Shown: positions 1 through 8,548, numbered from the stretch's first letter. The stretch: DNA of 64,000 bases from Sellimonas caecigallum (GCF_019754295.1 NZ_VIRV01000003.1:91668-155667), one strand, 5' to 3'. Numbers and translations are program-made. The notes: generated by a model not told the origin, from the letters alone.

Positions 1-206
1 AGAAGCCCCGTTACATCTCCAGGCAGGATGAAACGGTTGATAACCGGCTTCAAGAGGTATGTCCCCATGATGTTGGCCCCTGTACTGATCAGGACAAGCA
101 CAGCCACAAAAAGGAACATCCACTTATGTCCTCCCAGATAGCGTATGAGATAACGAAGGGTTCTTCCTATATCTTTTGGTCTTTTATATCCAATATATCT
201 CGCCAT
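1..206 (-). CDS. ABC transporter half (N-terminal part, cut by window edge)
   Basis: The first 68 codons of a leftward gene are present, starting with MARYIGYKRPKDIG and followed by a first membrane segment; the rest lies outside the window. Its ATG overlaps the stop of the upstream ABC gene by one base (TAATG), so the two are translationally coupled. The basic N-terminus followed by a hydrophobic stretch fits the start of a type IV ABC exporter half. Since the neighbour has a degenerate catalytic site, this half is inferred to supply the active ATPase site of a heterodimer. The ATPase domain itself cannot be seen here. Confidence 0.75.
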   Translation of the reverse strand, partial: MARYIGYKRPKDIGRTLRYLIRYLGGHKWMFLFVAVLVLISTGANIMGTYLLKPVINRFILPGDVTGL

Positions 207-1933
207 TATAACTGCGCTCCTTCCTTTTGGGACTCGTAGATTTCCTGATAGATCGGACTTCTGCGCAAAAGCTCCTCATGGGTGCCGATATCCGCGATCT
301 TGCCGTCGTCTAAAATCAGGATCTGATCCGCGTGCCGTACCGATGAGATACGCTGCGCAATAATGATTTTTGTCATATCTGGCAGACGGGAAGCCAGCAT
401 TTCCCGGATCTTGGCCTCTGTCGCCGTGTCTACGGCGCTTGTGGAATCATCCAGAATCAGCACCTTAGGTTCTTTCAGTATCGCCCGTGCGATACACAGA
501 CGCTGCTTTTGTCCACCGGAGACATTGACACCTCCCTGCCCCATTTCCGTATCATATCCATCTGACAGCCTGTCTATAAATTCATCTGCACAGGAGATGC
601 GGCACGCTTCCCGGATTTCTTCCATCGAAGCGTCTTCTTTCCCCCACCGGAGATTGTCGATCATACTTCCTGAGAAAAGCGTATTTTTTTGCAGTACGAC
701 CGCTATCGCATCTCTCAGATGTTCCAGCGGATAGTTTTTTACTGGAATCCCATCAATGCGAATCTCTCCTTTTGTCACATCGTATAGGCGAGGAATCAGC
801 TGCACAAGTGTTGTCTTGGCCGAGCCAGTCTGCCCGACTATTCCAAATGTGCTTCCGGCCGGAATGTTCAAGGTAATGTCAGTTAGTACTTCCTCCTCTG
901 CGTCTTTTTTATATTTGAATGACACATGGTCAAACTCTATGGATCCTTTTTTTACTTCCAAATCTTTCGCATCCTGATCCGTGATGTCGATCTTTTCATC
1001 TATAATCTCCAGAATTCGGCTTCCAGAGGCCATAGATCTTGTCATCATCAGAAAGACATTGGAGATCATCATGAGAGAGTTCAATATCTGCATGACATAA
1101 CTCAAAAAACCAGTCAGTTCTCCGACCTGCATCTCCCCATTCTGAATCATGCGGCCGCCAAACCAGATCAGTCCAAGGATCGTCCCGTACATGACGATCT
1201 GCATGGCGGGCATATTGAGAGCTGCCAGACGGAATGCTTTTTCCGACTGCGATTTTAGATTCAGGTTGACTTCCTCGAATTTGGCCGTCTCATAATCGCC
1301 TCTCACATACGCCTTGACAACTCGGATCGCTGTGAGATTTTCCTGGATGATCCGGTTGACCAGATCAATGGCATTCTGCATCTTACTGTAGAGCGGACGT
1401 ACATTTTTTACAATCAGGAACAAAAGAACAGCAAGCGTCGGGAGCGCCACGAGAAACACAAGAGCAAGCCGTGCATTCATCGTAAAGGCAACCACTGTGG
1501 CAGAAACAAGCATAACCGGCCCCCTGCAGAACGGGCGAAGTCCCGTAGATACTGAGTTCTGGATATTGGTCACATCACTCGTAAGTCTTGTGACGATAGA
1601 AGACACCCGAAAATGGTCAATATTCGAAAACGAATATGCCTGCAGCCTTTCATACTCTGCTTTGCGAAGTTCCGCGCCGAGGCCCTGTCCTGCCAAGGCA
1701 GAGAAGCGTGCGCTTCCTACCCCAAGTATCAGGGCAAGAATCGCACAGACTCCCATCTGTATGCCTTTTGCATAGATGTACTGTCTGTCCTGACCTGCCA
1801 CACCCACATCTATCAGATCCGCCATGATAACTGGAACAATCAGTTCAAAGATCGATTCCGCAGCGACACAGAATACTGCCAGAACCGCATATATCTTATA
1901 CTGATGCATATAAGAAAAAATCCTTCTTAACAT
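206..1933 (-). CDS. ABC exporter half with degenerate ATPase site
   Basis: A 575-residue fusion of a six-helix exporter membrane domain (about residues 5-310) and an ATP-binding domain. The P-loop reads GQTGSAKT near residue 365, the signature is SGGQKQR, and Walker B reads LILDDS near residue 490, so the usual catalytic glutamate is aspartate. In BmrC/BmrD and TM287/288-type heterodimers the Asp-bearing half is the degenerate one. The start at 1933 is chosen because GGAGGTGTGGA precedes it, while an earlier in-frame ATG at 1969 overlaps the promoter -10. It is coupled to the next half-transporter. The substrate (drug, lipid or peptide) is not evident. Confidence 0.93.
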   Translation of the reverse strand: MLRRIFSYMHQYKIYAVLAVFCVAAESIFELIVPVIMADLIDVGVAGQDRQYIYAKGIQMGVCAILALILGVGSARFSALAGQGLGAELRKAEYERLQAYSFSNIDHFRVSSIVTRLTSDVTNIQNSVSTGLRPFCRGPVMLVSATVVAFTMNARLALVFLVALPTLAVLLFLIVKNVRPLYSKMQNAIDLVNRIIQENLTAIRVVKAYVRGDYETAKFEEVNLNLKSQSEKAFRLAALNMPAMQIVMYGTILGLIWFGGRMIQNGEMQVGELTGFLSYVMQILNSLMMISNVFLMMTRSMASGSRILEIIDEKIDITDQDAKDLEVKKGSIEFDHVSFKYKKDAEEEVLTDITLNIPAGSTFGIVGQTGSAKTTLVQLIPRLYDVTKGEIRIDGIPVKNYPLEHLRDAIAVVLQKNTLFSGSMIDNLRWGKEDASMEEIREACRISCADEFIDRLSDGYDTEMGQGGVNVSGGQKQRLCIARAILKEPKVLILDDSTSAVDTATEAKIREMLASRLPDMTKIIIAQRISSVRHADQILILDDGKIADIGTHEELLRRSPIYQEIYESQKEGAQL

Positions 1934-1967
1934 TCCACACCTCCACACAATAGTTGTATCTGCAATC

Positions 1968-1996
1968 ATTGTATGCTCAATAATTCAGGATGTCAA
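1968..1996 (-). promoter_or_regulatory. Promoter of the ABC exporter operon
   Basis: TTGACA at 1996-1991 and TACAAT at 1973-1968 on the minus strand are separated by exactly 17 bases. The predicted start of transcription, near 1961, falls after the upstream ATG at 1969, which supports translation from 1933. Confidence 0.8.
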
Positions 1997-2016
1997 TCCG
2001 GATTTTCCATGAAATT

Positions 2017-2622
2017 TTATTCTGTTTTTTTCTTTTTATACAGGAAATAAATGACCAGGATCACTGCTGCCACGGCAAGGATCATATTGGAATACCGATC
2101 AAAAATTTCCGTGATCTCATGCCAATTATCCCCTGCTTTTTTCCCCACTGTCAGGAATATCATATTCCATATTCCACTTCCAAGGGCTGTATATCCGAGA
2201 AAACGTACAAAGGGCATCCTTGCCATACCCGCTGGTATCGAAATCAGGCTCCGAACTACAGGCACAAACCTGCACAGCAGCACAGCCAGATTTTCATGCC
2301 GGTCAAACCAGCCAAGCGTTTTCTTTATATCCCCTTCTTTGAATCCAAGCTTCCGGACCCACTTGTTGGCCAGTACATGATCCAGCTTGTCAATCGGTAT
2401 CTTGCTTCCTATAAAATAAAGAACTGCCGCCCCGATCACAGAACCGGTTACCGACGCCAAAAACATTCCCGGCATGCTGAGTTTTGTATGGGCAAGCATA
2501 AAACCGCCAAATGTTAAAATCACTTCCGAAGGGATAGGCGGAAACACATTTTCCAACATGATCAGAAAAAGCATTCCCCCATAACTGAATTTCTCCAACA
2601 GTTCGATTACGTAAGCTTCCAT
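2017..2622 (-). CDS. DedA family membrane protein
   Basis: A 201-residue integral membrane protein of the DedA/SNARE-associated family. It has the family marks ENVFPPIPSEV near residue 25, GxxxG-rich re-entrant helices, and the FxRFxPxxR-type motif (CRFVPVVRS near residue 115) followed by AGMARM. Bacterial DedA proteins act in the cytoplasmic membrane and are linked to lipid flipping and proton-motive-force homeostasis. The start at 2622 has GGAGAG five bases upstream; the open frame extends further but has no ribosome site there. The C-terminus ends in a short lysine-rich tail. It is monocistronic with its own promoter. Confidence 0.92.
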   Translation of the reverse strand: MEAYVIELLEKFSYGGMLFLIMLENVFPPIPSEVILTFGGFMLAHTKLSMPGMFLASVTGSVIGAAVLYFIGSKIPIDKLDHVLANKWVRKLGFKEGDIKKTLGWFDRHENLAVLLCRFVPVVRSLISIPAGMARMPFVRFLGYTALGSGIWNMIFLTVGKKAGDNWHEITEIFDRYSNMILAVAAVILVIYFLYKKKKTE

Positions 2623-2729
2623 CGACACTCTCCATTTCTCTGTGTGACATCCGCACGTACGTGCCAAAAAAGATTTCCTGGCACAGCAAGGCTTTTGTCT
2701 CATTCCATTGTATGTCTCAAATCACAGAT

Positions 2730-2758
2730 AATGTATCAGTTTCCCATGCTTTTGTCAA
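2730..2758 (-). promoter_or_regulatory. Promoter of the DedA gene
   Basis: TTGACA (2758-2753) and TACATT (2735-2730) on the minus strand are spaced by 17 bases, leaving a leader of about 100 bases before the DedA start. Confidence 0.7.
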
Positions 2759-2838
2759 TTCTATTATTCTTAACTTATTTTTAACTGTTTTTTTTCATTT
2801 ATTTGCACAAAAATATGGAAAGAATCACAACAAAATTG

Positions 2839-2844
2839 TATAAT
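2839..2844 (+). promoter_or_regulatory. Probable -10 element of glgCD
   Basis: A consensus TATAAT lies 34 bases before the glgC start codon. No good -35 is found at 16-18 bases, so the exact promoter is uncertain. The AT-rich tract upstream could compensate. Confidence 0.45.
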
Positions 2845-2877
2845 ACTTGCATAGCAAAAGAAAAGGGAGGGCACATC

Positions 2878-4017
2878 ATGAAACAAAACAATATGTTGGC
2901 AATGATCTTGGCTGGCGGAAGGGGAACACGTCTTCATGACCTTACAACCAAAGTCGCAAAACCAGCCGTTTCATATGGAGGCAAATACCGCATCATTGAT
3001 TTTCCTTTGAGCAACTGTGCAAACAGCGGTATTGACAATGTCGGTGTTCTGACTCAGTACGAATCCATCCTTCTGAACAGCTATGTTGCCGCCGGACGCC
3101 GCTGGGGTCTGGATGCGAAGGACAGTGGTGTATATGTACTTCCGCCTCGTGAAAAAGCGGATGCTAACCTGGACGTATACCGCGGGACTGCTGATGCCAT
3201 CACGCAGAATATTGACTTCGTCGATTCTTTTTCTCCGGAATATATCCTTATTCTCTCCGGAGACCATATTTACAAAATGAACTACGCAAAAATGCTTGCT
3301 TATCACAATGAATGCAAAGCCGATGCTACGATCGCAGTTATCGAAGTACCGATCAAAGAAGCAAGCCGTTTTGGTATCATGAACACAGACGAAACCGGAC
3401 GTATCGTGGAATTCGAGGAAAAACCGGCTGAACCAAAGAGCAATCTGGCTTCGATGGGTATCTATATCTTCAACTGGAAGCTCCTGCGCAAGATGCTCAT
3501 CGCCGATGCAAAAGATGAAAATTCCAACCACGATTTCGGAAAAGACATCATTCCACAGCTTCTGAATGATGGTAAAAATCTTTTTGCCTACAAATTCAAA
3601 GGATACTGGAAAGATGTAGGAACGATTGATTCTCTGTGGGAAGCAAATATGGATCTTCTTGACAAAAACAATGAACTTGATCTCAACGACCCTACATGGA
3701 AGATCTACACAGAAGACGTAACTGCTTTGGCTCACTATGTAGGACCTCAGGCAACGGTCAATCGCGCCTTTGTCACACAGGGCTGCATCATCGAAGGCGA
3801 AGTAAAGAATTCTGTTTTATTTACAGGTGCCAAGATCGCGGAAGGCGCTAAAGTCATCGACAGCGTCATCATGCCGGGCGCTGAAGTCGCAGAAGGCGCT
3901 ACTGTAACACGAGCTCTCGTCTCCGACAATGTGAAGATTGGAAAAGGAGCTGTCGTTGGAAGTGCAGACAGCGAACATATCGAGTTGGTTGCCAAAAATG
4001 TAAAGGGGGCTGAATAA
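2878..4017 (+). CDS. glgC: Glucose-1-phosphate adenylyltransferase
   Basis: A 379-residue enzyme making ADP-glucose from ATP and glucose-1-phosphate, the committed step of glycogen synthesis. The nucleotidyltransferase signature GGRGTRL is at residues 13-19, with the [11 protein letters not shown] and IDFPLSN motifs just after; IVEFEEKP is in mid-protein. A C-terminal left-handed beta-helix of hexapeptide repeats runs from about residue 285. The start at 2878 follows GGGAGG; the longer frame upstream overlaps the promoter. It is followed after 2 bases by glgD, the usual Firmicute arrangement giving a GlgC/GlgD complex. Confidence 0.97.
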   Translation: MKQNNMLAMILAGGRGTRLHDLTTKVAKPAVSYGGKYRIIDFPLSNCANSGIDNVGVLTQYESILLNSYVAAGRRWGLDAKDSGVYVLPPREKADANLDVYRGTADAITQNIDFVDSFSPEYILILSGDHIYKMNYAKMLAYHNECKADATIAVIEVPIKEASRFGIMNTDETGRIVEFEEKPAEPKSNLASMGIYIFNWKLLRKMLIADAKDENSNHDFGKDIIPQLLNDGKNLFAYKFKGYWKDVGTIDSLWEANMDLLDKNNELDLNDPTWKIYTEDVTALAHYVGPQATVNRAFVTQGCIIEGEVKNSVLFTGAKIAEGAKVIDSVIMPGAEVAEGATVTRALVSDNVKIGKGAVVGSADSEHIELVAKNVKGAE

Positions 4018-4019
4018 TT

Positions 4020-5135
4020 ATGAGCAAAGCATTTGGTATTATAAATTTTGCCGGAAATCATATTACCGTAGACGGACTCCACGAGTATCGTCCGATCGGA
4101 GCATTTTCTTTTCTTGGAAGATACCGGGTTATCGATTTCCCTATCTCCAATATGAGCAACAGCGGAATTGACCAAATCCAGGTGTATATCCGCCGGAAAC
4201 CGCGCTCTCTGATCGAACACCTCGGTACCGGCCGTCACTACAATATCAACTCCAAGCGCGGAAAACTGATTCCTCTTTTCTCTGAGACGAATGCAGAAAA
4301 CAATATCTATAACACAGATATTTCCGCATATGTGGAAAACCTTGATTATATCGAGGAAGCTACATACCCATACGTAGTGATCGCTCCAAGCTATATGGTG
4401 TACTCAGCCGATTTCAGCACTCTTCTTCAGACTCATATTGAGTCCGGCGCCGACATTACGATGCTTTATCATAGCGTTGACAATGCAAAGGAAGAATTTC
4501 TCAACTGTGATATTCTAAACCTGAATAAACAAAAAGGGGTCCTTTCCATCGAACACAATAAGGGAAGCGCAAAAAACCGCAACATCTTCATGGATACATA
4601 CATCATGTCCAAGGATCTTTTCCTGGATCTGATCAAGAAGGCACGGAAGCTTTCTTCCACATACACCCTCTCCCAGGTCGTCAACTACGAATGCGAGGAG
4701 CTTGATATCCGCGGTGTTGCACACCATGGTTACTTTGCAGCCATCACTGACTTTAAGAGTTATTTCGACGCCAACCTTTCTCTTCTGAATCTGAAAACAG
4801 CTATGGGACTCTTTAACAGCGACTGGCCAATTTATACAAGAACAAATGATTCTTGCCCGACACAGTATTTTGAGACAGCCAATGTAAAGAACTCCTACGT
4901 TTCTAACGGGTGTCTTATCGAAGGTACGGTGGAAAATTCTGTAATCGGACGCGGATGTGTCATCAAAAAGGATGCTGTAGTTAAAAACTCTATCCTTCTT
5001 CCAGGTACATCCATCGACAAAGATGTTCATGTTGAAAACTTTGTAATAGATAAATACGCAAAGATCGTGCATACTTCCGAGGTAGTCGCATCCCCGGAAA
5101 AACCTGGATATATCCGCCGTCACGACACAATTTAA
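4020..5135 (+). CDS. glgD: GlgD, regulatory subunit of ADP-glucose pyrophosphorylase
   Basis: A 371-residue GlgC paralogue. The fold is kept (YRVIDFPISN near residue 35 and a C-terminal beta-helix with ENSVIGRGC repeats), but the GGRGTRL nucleotide signature of GlgC is replaced by INFAGNH at the N-terminus. GlgD proteins of Firmicutes are poor catalysts alone and raise the activity of GlgC in a hetero-oligomer, so a regulatory role is inferred. It sits 2 bases after glgC and ends at a strong terminator, defining a two-gene operon; no glgA or glgB is in the window. Confidence 0.95.
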   Translation: MSKAFGIINFAGNHITVDGLHEYRPIGAFSFLGRYRVIDFPISNMSNSGIDQIQVYIRRKPRSLIEHLGTGRHYNINSKRGKLIPLFSETNAENNIYNTDISAYVENLDYIEEATYPYVVIAPSYMVYSADFSTLLQTHIESGADITMLYHSVDNAKEEFLNCDILNLNKQKGVLSIEHNKGSAKNRNIFMDTYIMSKDLFLDLIKKARKLSSTYTLSQVVNYECEELDIRGVAHHGYFAAITDFKSYFDANLSLLNLKTAMGLFNSDWPIYTRTNDSCPTQYFETANVKNSYVSNGCLIEGTVENSVIGRGCVIKKDAVVKNSILLPGTSIDKDVHVENFVIDKYAKIVHTSEVVASPEKPGYIRRHDTI

Positions 5136-5150
5136 AAAATCATGCAATAC

Positions 5151-5182
5151 AAAAGACAGAGACGCTAAAGTCTCTGTCTTTT
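5151..5182. terminator. Bidirectional terminator between glgD and the permease gene
   Basis: A 12-13 bp stem (AAAGACAGAGAC / GTCTCTGTCTTT) with a six-base loop. T-rich flanks on both strands suit the two convergent genes. Confidence 0.85.
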
Positions 5183-5196
5183 ATATTAAAGCTGTT

Positions 5197-6612
5197 CTAT
5201 GCCCTATTTCTGCTTTTCCGTGCGATGGCCGGCATGATAAGACCAAGTCCAAGAAGGACAAACGGTGTTAAAATATTAAGTGCAAGCTGGAATGGATCTT
5301 CTGAGTAGATTCCTCCCAGACACGCAAGCGCCGTAAAGAGGAAACACCATCCTCCAAAGAAGATACCAACCTTTTTATTTTTAACAAATCTGTATTCTGC
5401 TGTAAACTTGTCTCCGGCTTTCTTGAGCGCAATGTACGCGGCAAACACCCACAAATACCGAAGCGGCATACATACGGAATTCAACTTCACGAGCCATCTG
5501 ACAAGCGCATCCACATCCTCAATACCAAAAGCAGGGATAATGATCAGAATGCTTACGATAACTGCAACAAGTTTGTGTCCATTTGTGTAAGCGCCGTATT
5601 TATTCTGTTTGAACAGAGATTTCGGGATGTAATTCTCGTCGGAATTTCCGAGCAGCATACATAGCGGCGCGTCGATAGAAATAACCATAACTGAAAACTG
5701 TCCCAAAAACTGAGTAATGGCGTACAGGATAACAAAGAGATTTCCTACATTGTAGTAATCGCCAAGCATCTGGAATGCATAGTAAGCACCATTTGTCATC
5801 AGGTCATCCGGTATGTTGTTGGAATCAAACATCATTCCCATGGAAATGGTTCCCAAGATCGCACACACGGAAACCATGATTGCAAGGGAAATCATTCCTT
5901 TTGAGAAATCCTTTGCAGGATTGTTCATCTTATTTACATAAGGGGAGAATTTTTCACATCCGCCTACTGCAAATACCAAGATAGAAAAGCTCGTAAAGAA
6001 CTTCACGTCAAAGGTCGGCATAAACGTATCAAGTGACCACTCAATATCCAGGAGCGGCGCATTGGTAATAGCCGGTGCAGCTACCATCAGGACGATGTAA
6101 AGGATGGACATGATAAACATCGTTGTACCTGCCAGTGTTGAAATCTTCTTCAGCATAGAAACCCCTTTTGATGCAAGGAATAAAGCAAAAAGGAAGATCG
6201 CCAGACAGATGATCTGCATGACCGTCGTATTCATCTCACTGGCTCTGCTGTCCTGAAACAGCACCCAGCTCGTAGCAATTACTGCAGAATTCGGTTTCTG
6301 TGAAATATACGGCATATGTACGACCCAGTACGTCCAACCCGCATAATAAGCCATTCTAGGTCCTACTGTCTTTGAAATCCAGGAACTTACTCCTCCGCTC
6401 GCATTTTTAAACGCTGAGCCCAGTTCCCCTACCATCAGTGCATACGGCACGAAGTAAATCGCAAAGACAATAATCCATGCAAAAATAGATTTCAGGCCGC
6501 CATATTCAGAGAATCCGTTGATGACATTTCCGAAGCCCCAAACTCCTCCAAATGCCATGAACGCGAGGCTGTACCACATAATTCTCTTGTCATTCTTTTG
6601 TTGTTGTTCCAT
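5197..6612 (-). CDS. APC-family amino acid permease
   Basis: A 471-residue protein with about 12 hydrophobic helices, in the amino acid-polyamine-organocation superfamily. The N-terminal helix 1 motif GGVWGFGNV fits the substrate-binding glycine-rich break typical of APC permeases, and helix 3 carries SGGVSSWISKTVGPR. Family resemblance is to the YjeM / glutamate-GABA antiporter branch, so amino acid import or exchange is inferred but no substrate can be named. The start at 6612 follows AAAGGAG; a longer frame to 6681 lacks a ribosome site. It is monocistronic, with a nested dyad 135 bases upstream. Confidence 0.88.
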   Translation of the reverse strand: MEQQQKNDKRIMWYSLAFMAFGGVWGFGNVINGFSEYGGLKSIFAWIIVFAIYFVPYALMVGELGSAFKNASGGVSSWISKTVGPRMAYYAGWTYWVVHMPYISQKPNSAVIATSWVLFQDSRASEMNTTVMQIICLAIFLFALFLASKGVSMLKKISTLAGTTMFIMSILYIVLMVAAPAITNAPLLDIEWSLDTFMPTFDVKFFTSFSILVFAVGGCEKFSPYVNKMNNPAKDFSKGMISLAIMVSVCAILGTISMGMMFDSNNIPDDLMTNGAYYAFQMLGDYYNVGNLFVILYAITQFLGQFSVMVISIDAPLCMLLGNSDENYIPKSLFKQNKYGAYTNGHKLVAVIVSILIIIPAFGIEDVDALVRWLVKLNSVCMPLRYLWVFAAYIALKKAGDKFTAEYRFVKNKKVGIFFGGWCFLFTALACLGGIYSEDPFQLALNILTPFVLLGLGLIMPAIARKSRNRA

Positions 6613-6746
6613 AATTTTCTCCTTTTCTAACCCTCGTTTCACATACCATGAAACTATTTTCATGAAACATTTTTCTACCAAAGAATAACATGATACTTAT
6701 ATAGAAACAACAAATAAATTTACCCACCTGCAAATTTCTACCTTCT

Positions 6747-6798
6747 GCACAATTTTTCTACTGACAACTTGTAATATATGGCAAGTTGTCTTTTGTGC
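6747..6798. repeat. Nested inverted repeat upstream of the permease
   Basis: GACAACTTG (6763-6771) pairs perfectly with CAAGTTGTC (6782-6790), and an outer GCACAA (6747-6752) pairs with TTGTGC (6793-6798). On the plus strand the inner hairpin is followed by TTTT; on the minus strand it sits in the region upstream of the permease. The remainder of 6613-6923 shows no gene. Confidence 0.5.
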
Positions 6799-6923
6799 AA
6801 AAGTCCGAAATTCCCACTAATTGATCTTTCACGTCTCTTGTTATGCCACAAGGTTCAGAAATGTCCTCCTAGTTAAATCCAGCAGCTCCATCGAACCAAA
6901 GACCGGACAAATCTGGTTCTATA

Positions 6924-7967
6924 TTAATGACATACTTTGCATGGACGCGATTTACCACTTTCTGAAATAGTACCACTATAAATATTTTTTGAACGGCTAA
7001 GTGTAGGACAATCAGCAGTTGAGTGATACACCTCGCCGTTTGTTACCCAATATACAGTTCCCCCGGATTGAACTTGTGATTGAGATGATTGCTGGTTTTC
7101 CTGTGCTTCTTGTTGTGCTTGAAGGACTGCCTGTTGCTGCGCTTCTTCTTCGGCTTTTCTCTGAGCTTCCTGCTCAGCTTTCAAACGAGCTTCTTCTTCC
7201 TCCTTTTTCTTGGCTTCCTGTTCAGCTTTCAAACGAGCTTCTTCCGCTTTTTTCTTGGCTTCCTGTTCAGCTTTCAAACGAGCTTCTTCCGCTTCTTTTT
7301 TGGCTTCTTCACGTTTTGCTTCGGCAATCGGGTCAACAACAGTTATTGTTTCCTTGTTGCTTTCAACAGAGTCATTCGCGATAAAAAATATCTCAGCCGT
7401 TCCTTCTTTTTTAAATGTTAATAAAGCTTTACCGTCTTTATATTCCACAGATGCGATATCGTTATCTGAAATTTCGAGAGAGGTTATTTCGGCATTATCT
7501 GGCATGTAATCTAAATCAAGATATACCTCATCAGAAATCTCAAATTGATTTTCCTCCCAATTTACATCCAGCTTCTGTAAATCAGGAGTAGATGGAAAAG
7601 CAAGCATTATTATGAAAGATATTATTGTAATAATACCAAAAACGAGGATTCTCTTCCTCTTTTTACGTTTATCAGGACTTTTCTTAACTGCAAAGAATAT
7701 AGTCACAATTAGTCCAGGTATCCAAAGAAAAGGAGTGAACAATAATGCAACACAAATAAGTAAAAAATATAAAAAATACATTAAGCAACCACGATTTTTA
7801 TGATTATGATCATCTCCTCCCTCCGAATTGGATATGTGAGAGCTTTCTGAAGAGTAATTCTCAGACTCAACGCCCACAAACTCTTGCTCAGATTCCTTCC
7901 CTTCTCTTTCAACATAACTTAGACCTGTGCCAGGAATTCCAAAACTTTTTCTGAATCTCCAACCCAT
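6924..7967 (-). CDS. Membrane protein with short DUF4236-like start, coiled coil and C-terminal Cys/His tail
   Basis: A 347-residue protein of unknown function. The start MGWRFRKSF and the following GIPGTGLSY match the two ends of a DUF4236 domain with the middle missing. Two membrane segments follow (about residues 58-90 and 98-118), then an Ig-like segment with ISDNDIASVEYKDG. A charged coiled coil (about 210-285) holds three to four 14-residue AEEARLKAEQEA repeats. The tail has YHSTADCPTLSRS and PCKVCH, a small cysteine-rich motif also seen at the ends of other Firmicute surface proteins. The coiled coil and tail are presumably outside the cell. RBS is GGAAAGAGAG. Confidence 0.8.
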   Translation of the reverse strand: MGWRFRKSFGIPGTGLSYVEREGKESEQEFVGVESENYSSESSHISNSEGGDDHNHKNRGCLMYFLYFLLICVALLFTPFLWIPGLIVTIFFAVKKSPDKRKKRKRILVFGIITIISFIIMLAFPSTPDLQKLDVNWEENQFEISDEVYLDLDYMPDNAEITSLEISDNDIASVEYKDGKALLTFKKEGTAEIFFIANDSVESNKETITVVDPIAEAKREEAKKEAEEARLKAEQEAKKKAEEARLKAEQEAKKKEEEEARLKAEQEAQRKAEEEAQQQAVLQAQQEAQENQQSSQSQVQSGGTVYWVTNGEVYHSTADCPTLSRSKNIYSGTISESGKSRPCKVCH

Positions 7968-8001
7968 ATTTCATCTCTCTTTCCAACAACCTCAAACATA
8001 T

Positions 8002-8033
8002 ATATAAACGCCGCAGCGTTTATATCATTTTTT
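8002..8033 (+). terminator. Perfect hairpin with T-tract, leader of the coiled-coil gene
   Basis: ATATAAACGC and GCGTTTATAT form a perfect 10-bp stem with loop CGCA, followed on the plus strand by CATTTTTT. No plus-strand gene precedes it; on the minus strand it lies in the 5' leader of the 6924-7967 gene. Function is uncertain. Confidence 0.45.
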
Positions 8034-8123
8034 CTGCCACAAACCGCGGCATAAAATAAATCACATATTTCCAAGAAGTATGATATTGTATCATCTTCAT
8101 TCCCTAATATGTCCTTTACATAG

Positions 8124-8170
8124 AGAAATGGCGGAAAACCTTGATTTGCCTAAGTTTTTCCGCCATGTTT
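8124..8170 (-). terminator. Terminator after tRNA-Leu
   Basis: ATGGCGGAAAA pairs with TTTTCCGCCAT across a roughly 16-base loop, 25-65 bases beyond tRNA-Leu. It is followed by TTTCTC on the minus strand and is the final terminator of the tRNA cluster. Confidence 0.65.
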
Positions 8171-8193
8171 ATCTCTCATATTCCGTTCAAAAA

Positions 8194-8274
8194 TGCGGAT
8201 GACAGGAATCGAACCTGCACGTCGGAGACACCAGATCCTAAGTCTGGCGCGTCTGCCAGTTCCGCCACATCCGC
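8194..8274 (-). tRNA. tRNA-Leu (anticodon UAG)
   Basis: An 81-base gene with acceptor GCGGATG/CATCCGC, anticodon stem CCAGA/TCTGG with loop CTTAGGA, and a long variable arm as expected for Leu. The TTCGATT T-loop is present and CCA is not encoded. It lies after an internal terminator of the tRNA operon and has no clear promoter of its own. Confidence 0.97.
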
Positions 8275-8328
8275 TTACTATATATTGCCGAGGAACCTTG
8301 CGGCTGCTCCGCCTGAATTCTTCGGTCA

Positions 8329-8362
8329 GACAAAAAATCAGACAAGCTTACAGCTTGTCTGA
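8329..8362 (-). terminator. Internal terminator between tRNA-Lys and tRNA-Leu
   Basis: On the minus strand CAGACAAGC, loop TGTAA, GCTTGTCTG and then ATTTTTT form a textbook intrinsic terminator directly after tRNA-Lys. Confidence 0.85.
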
Positions 8363-8364
8363 AA

Positions 8365-8437
8365 TGAAGCATCGGGGATTCGAACCCCGGACAACTTGAT
8401 TAAAAGTCAAGTGCTCTACCGACTGAGCTAATGCTCC
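8365..8437 (-). tRNA. tRNA-Lys (anticodon UUU)
   Basis: 73 bases. Acceptor GGAGCAT pairs with ATGCTTC with one G-U. The anticodon stem CTTGA/TCAAG encloses CTTTTAA. CCA is not encoded. Confidence 0.97.
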
Positions 8438-8455
8438 ATATACATTAAAATTAAC

Positions 8456-8527
8456 CTGGGCTAGTTGGATTCGAACCAACGAATGCAGGAGTCAAAGTCC
8501 TGTGCCTTACCGCTTGGCGATAGCCCA
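8456..8527 (-). tRNA. tRNA-Gln (anticodon UUG)
   Basis: 72 bases. Acceptor TGGGCTA/TAGCCCA with a U1-A72 pair as in other tRNA-Gln, and anticodon stem CAGGA/TCCTG around CTTTGAC. Confidence 0.97.
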
Positions 8528-8548
8528 ATAGCCCTTTATTGGGTCCAG

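Noticed and set aside
2803..2877. Longer start for glgC
   Set aside because: It overlaps the TATAAT; the ATG at 2878 has GGGAGG upstream.
6613..6923. T-box or other amino-acid riboswitch before the permease
   Set aside because: No T-box sequence (TGG-containing bulge) or other known aptamer pattern was recognised.
7100..7320. Possible CRISPR-like tandem repeat
   Set aside because: The 42-base units encode the 14-residue AEEARLKAEQEA coiled-coil repeat in frame and have no unique spacers.
7019..7509. Plus-strand Leu/Ser/Phe-rich open frames
   Set aside because: They are the reverse complement of the Lys/Glu/Ala coiled-coil repeats of the minus-strand gene.
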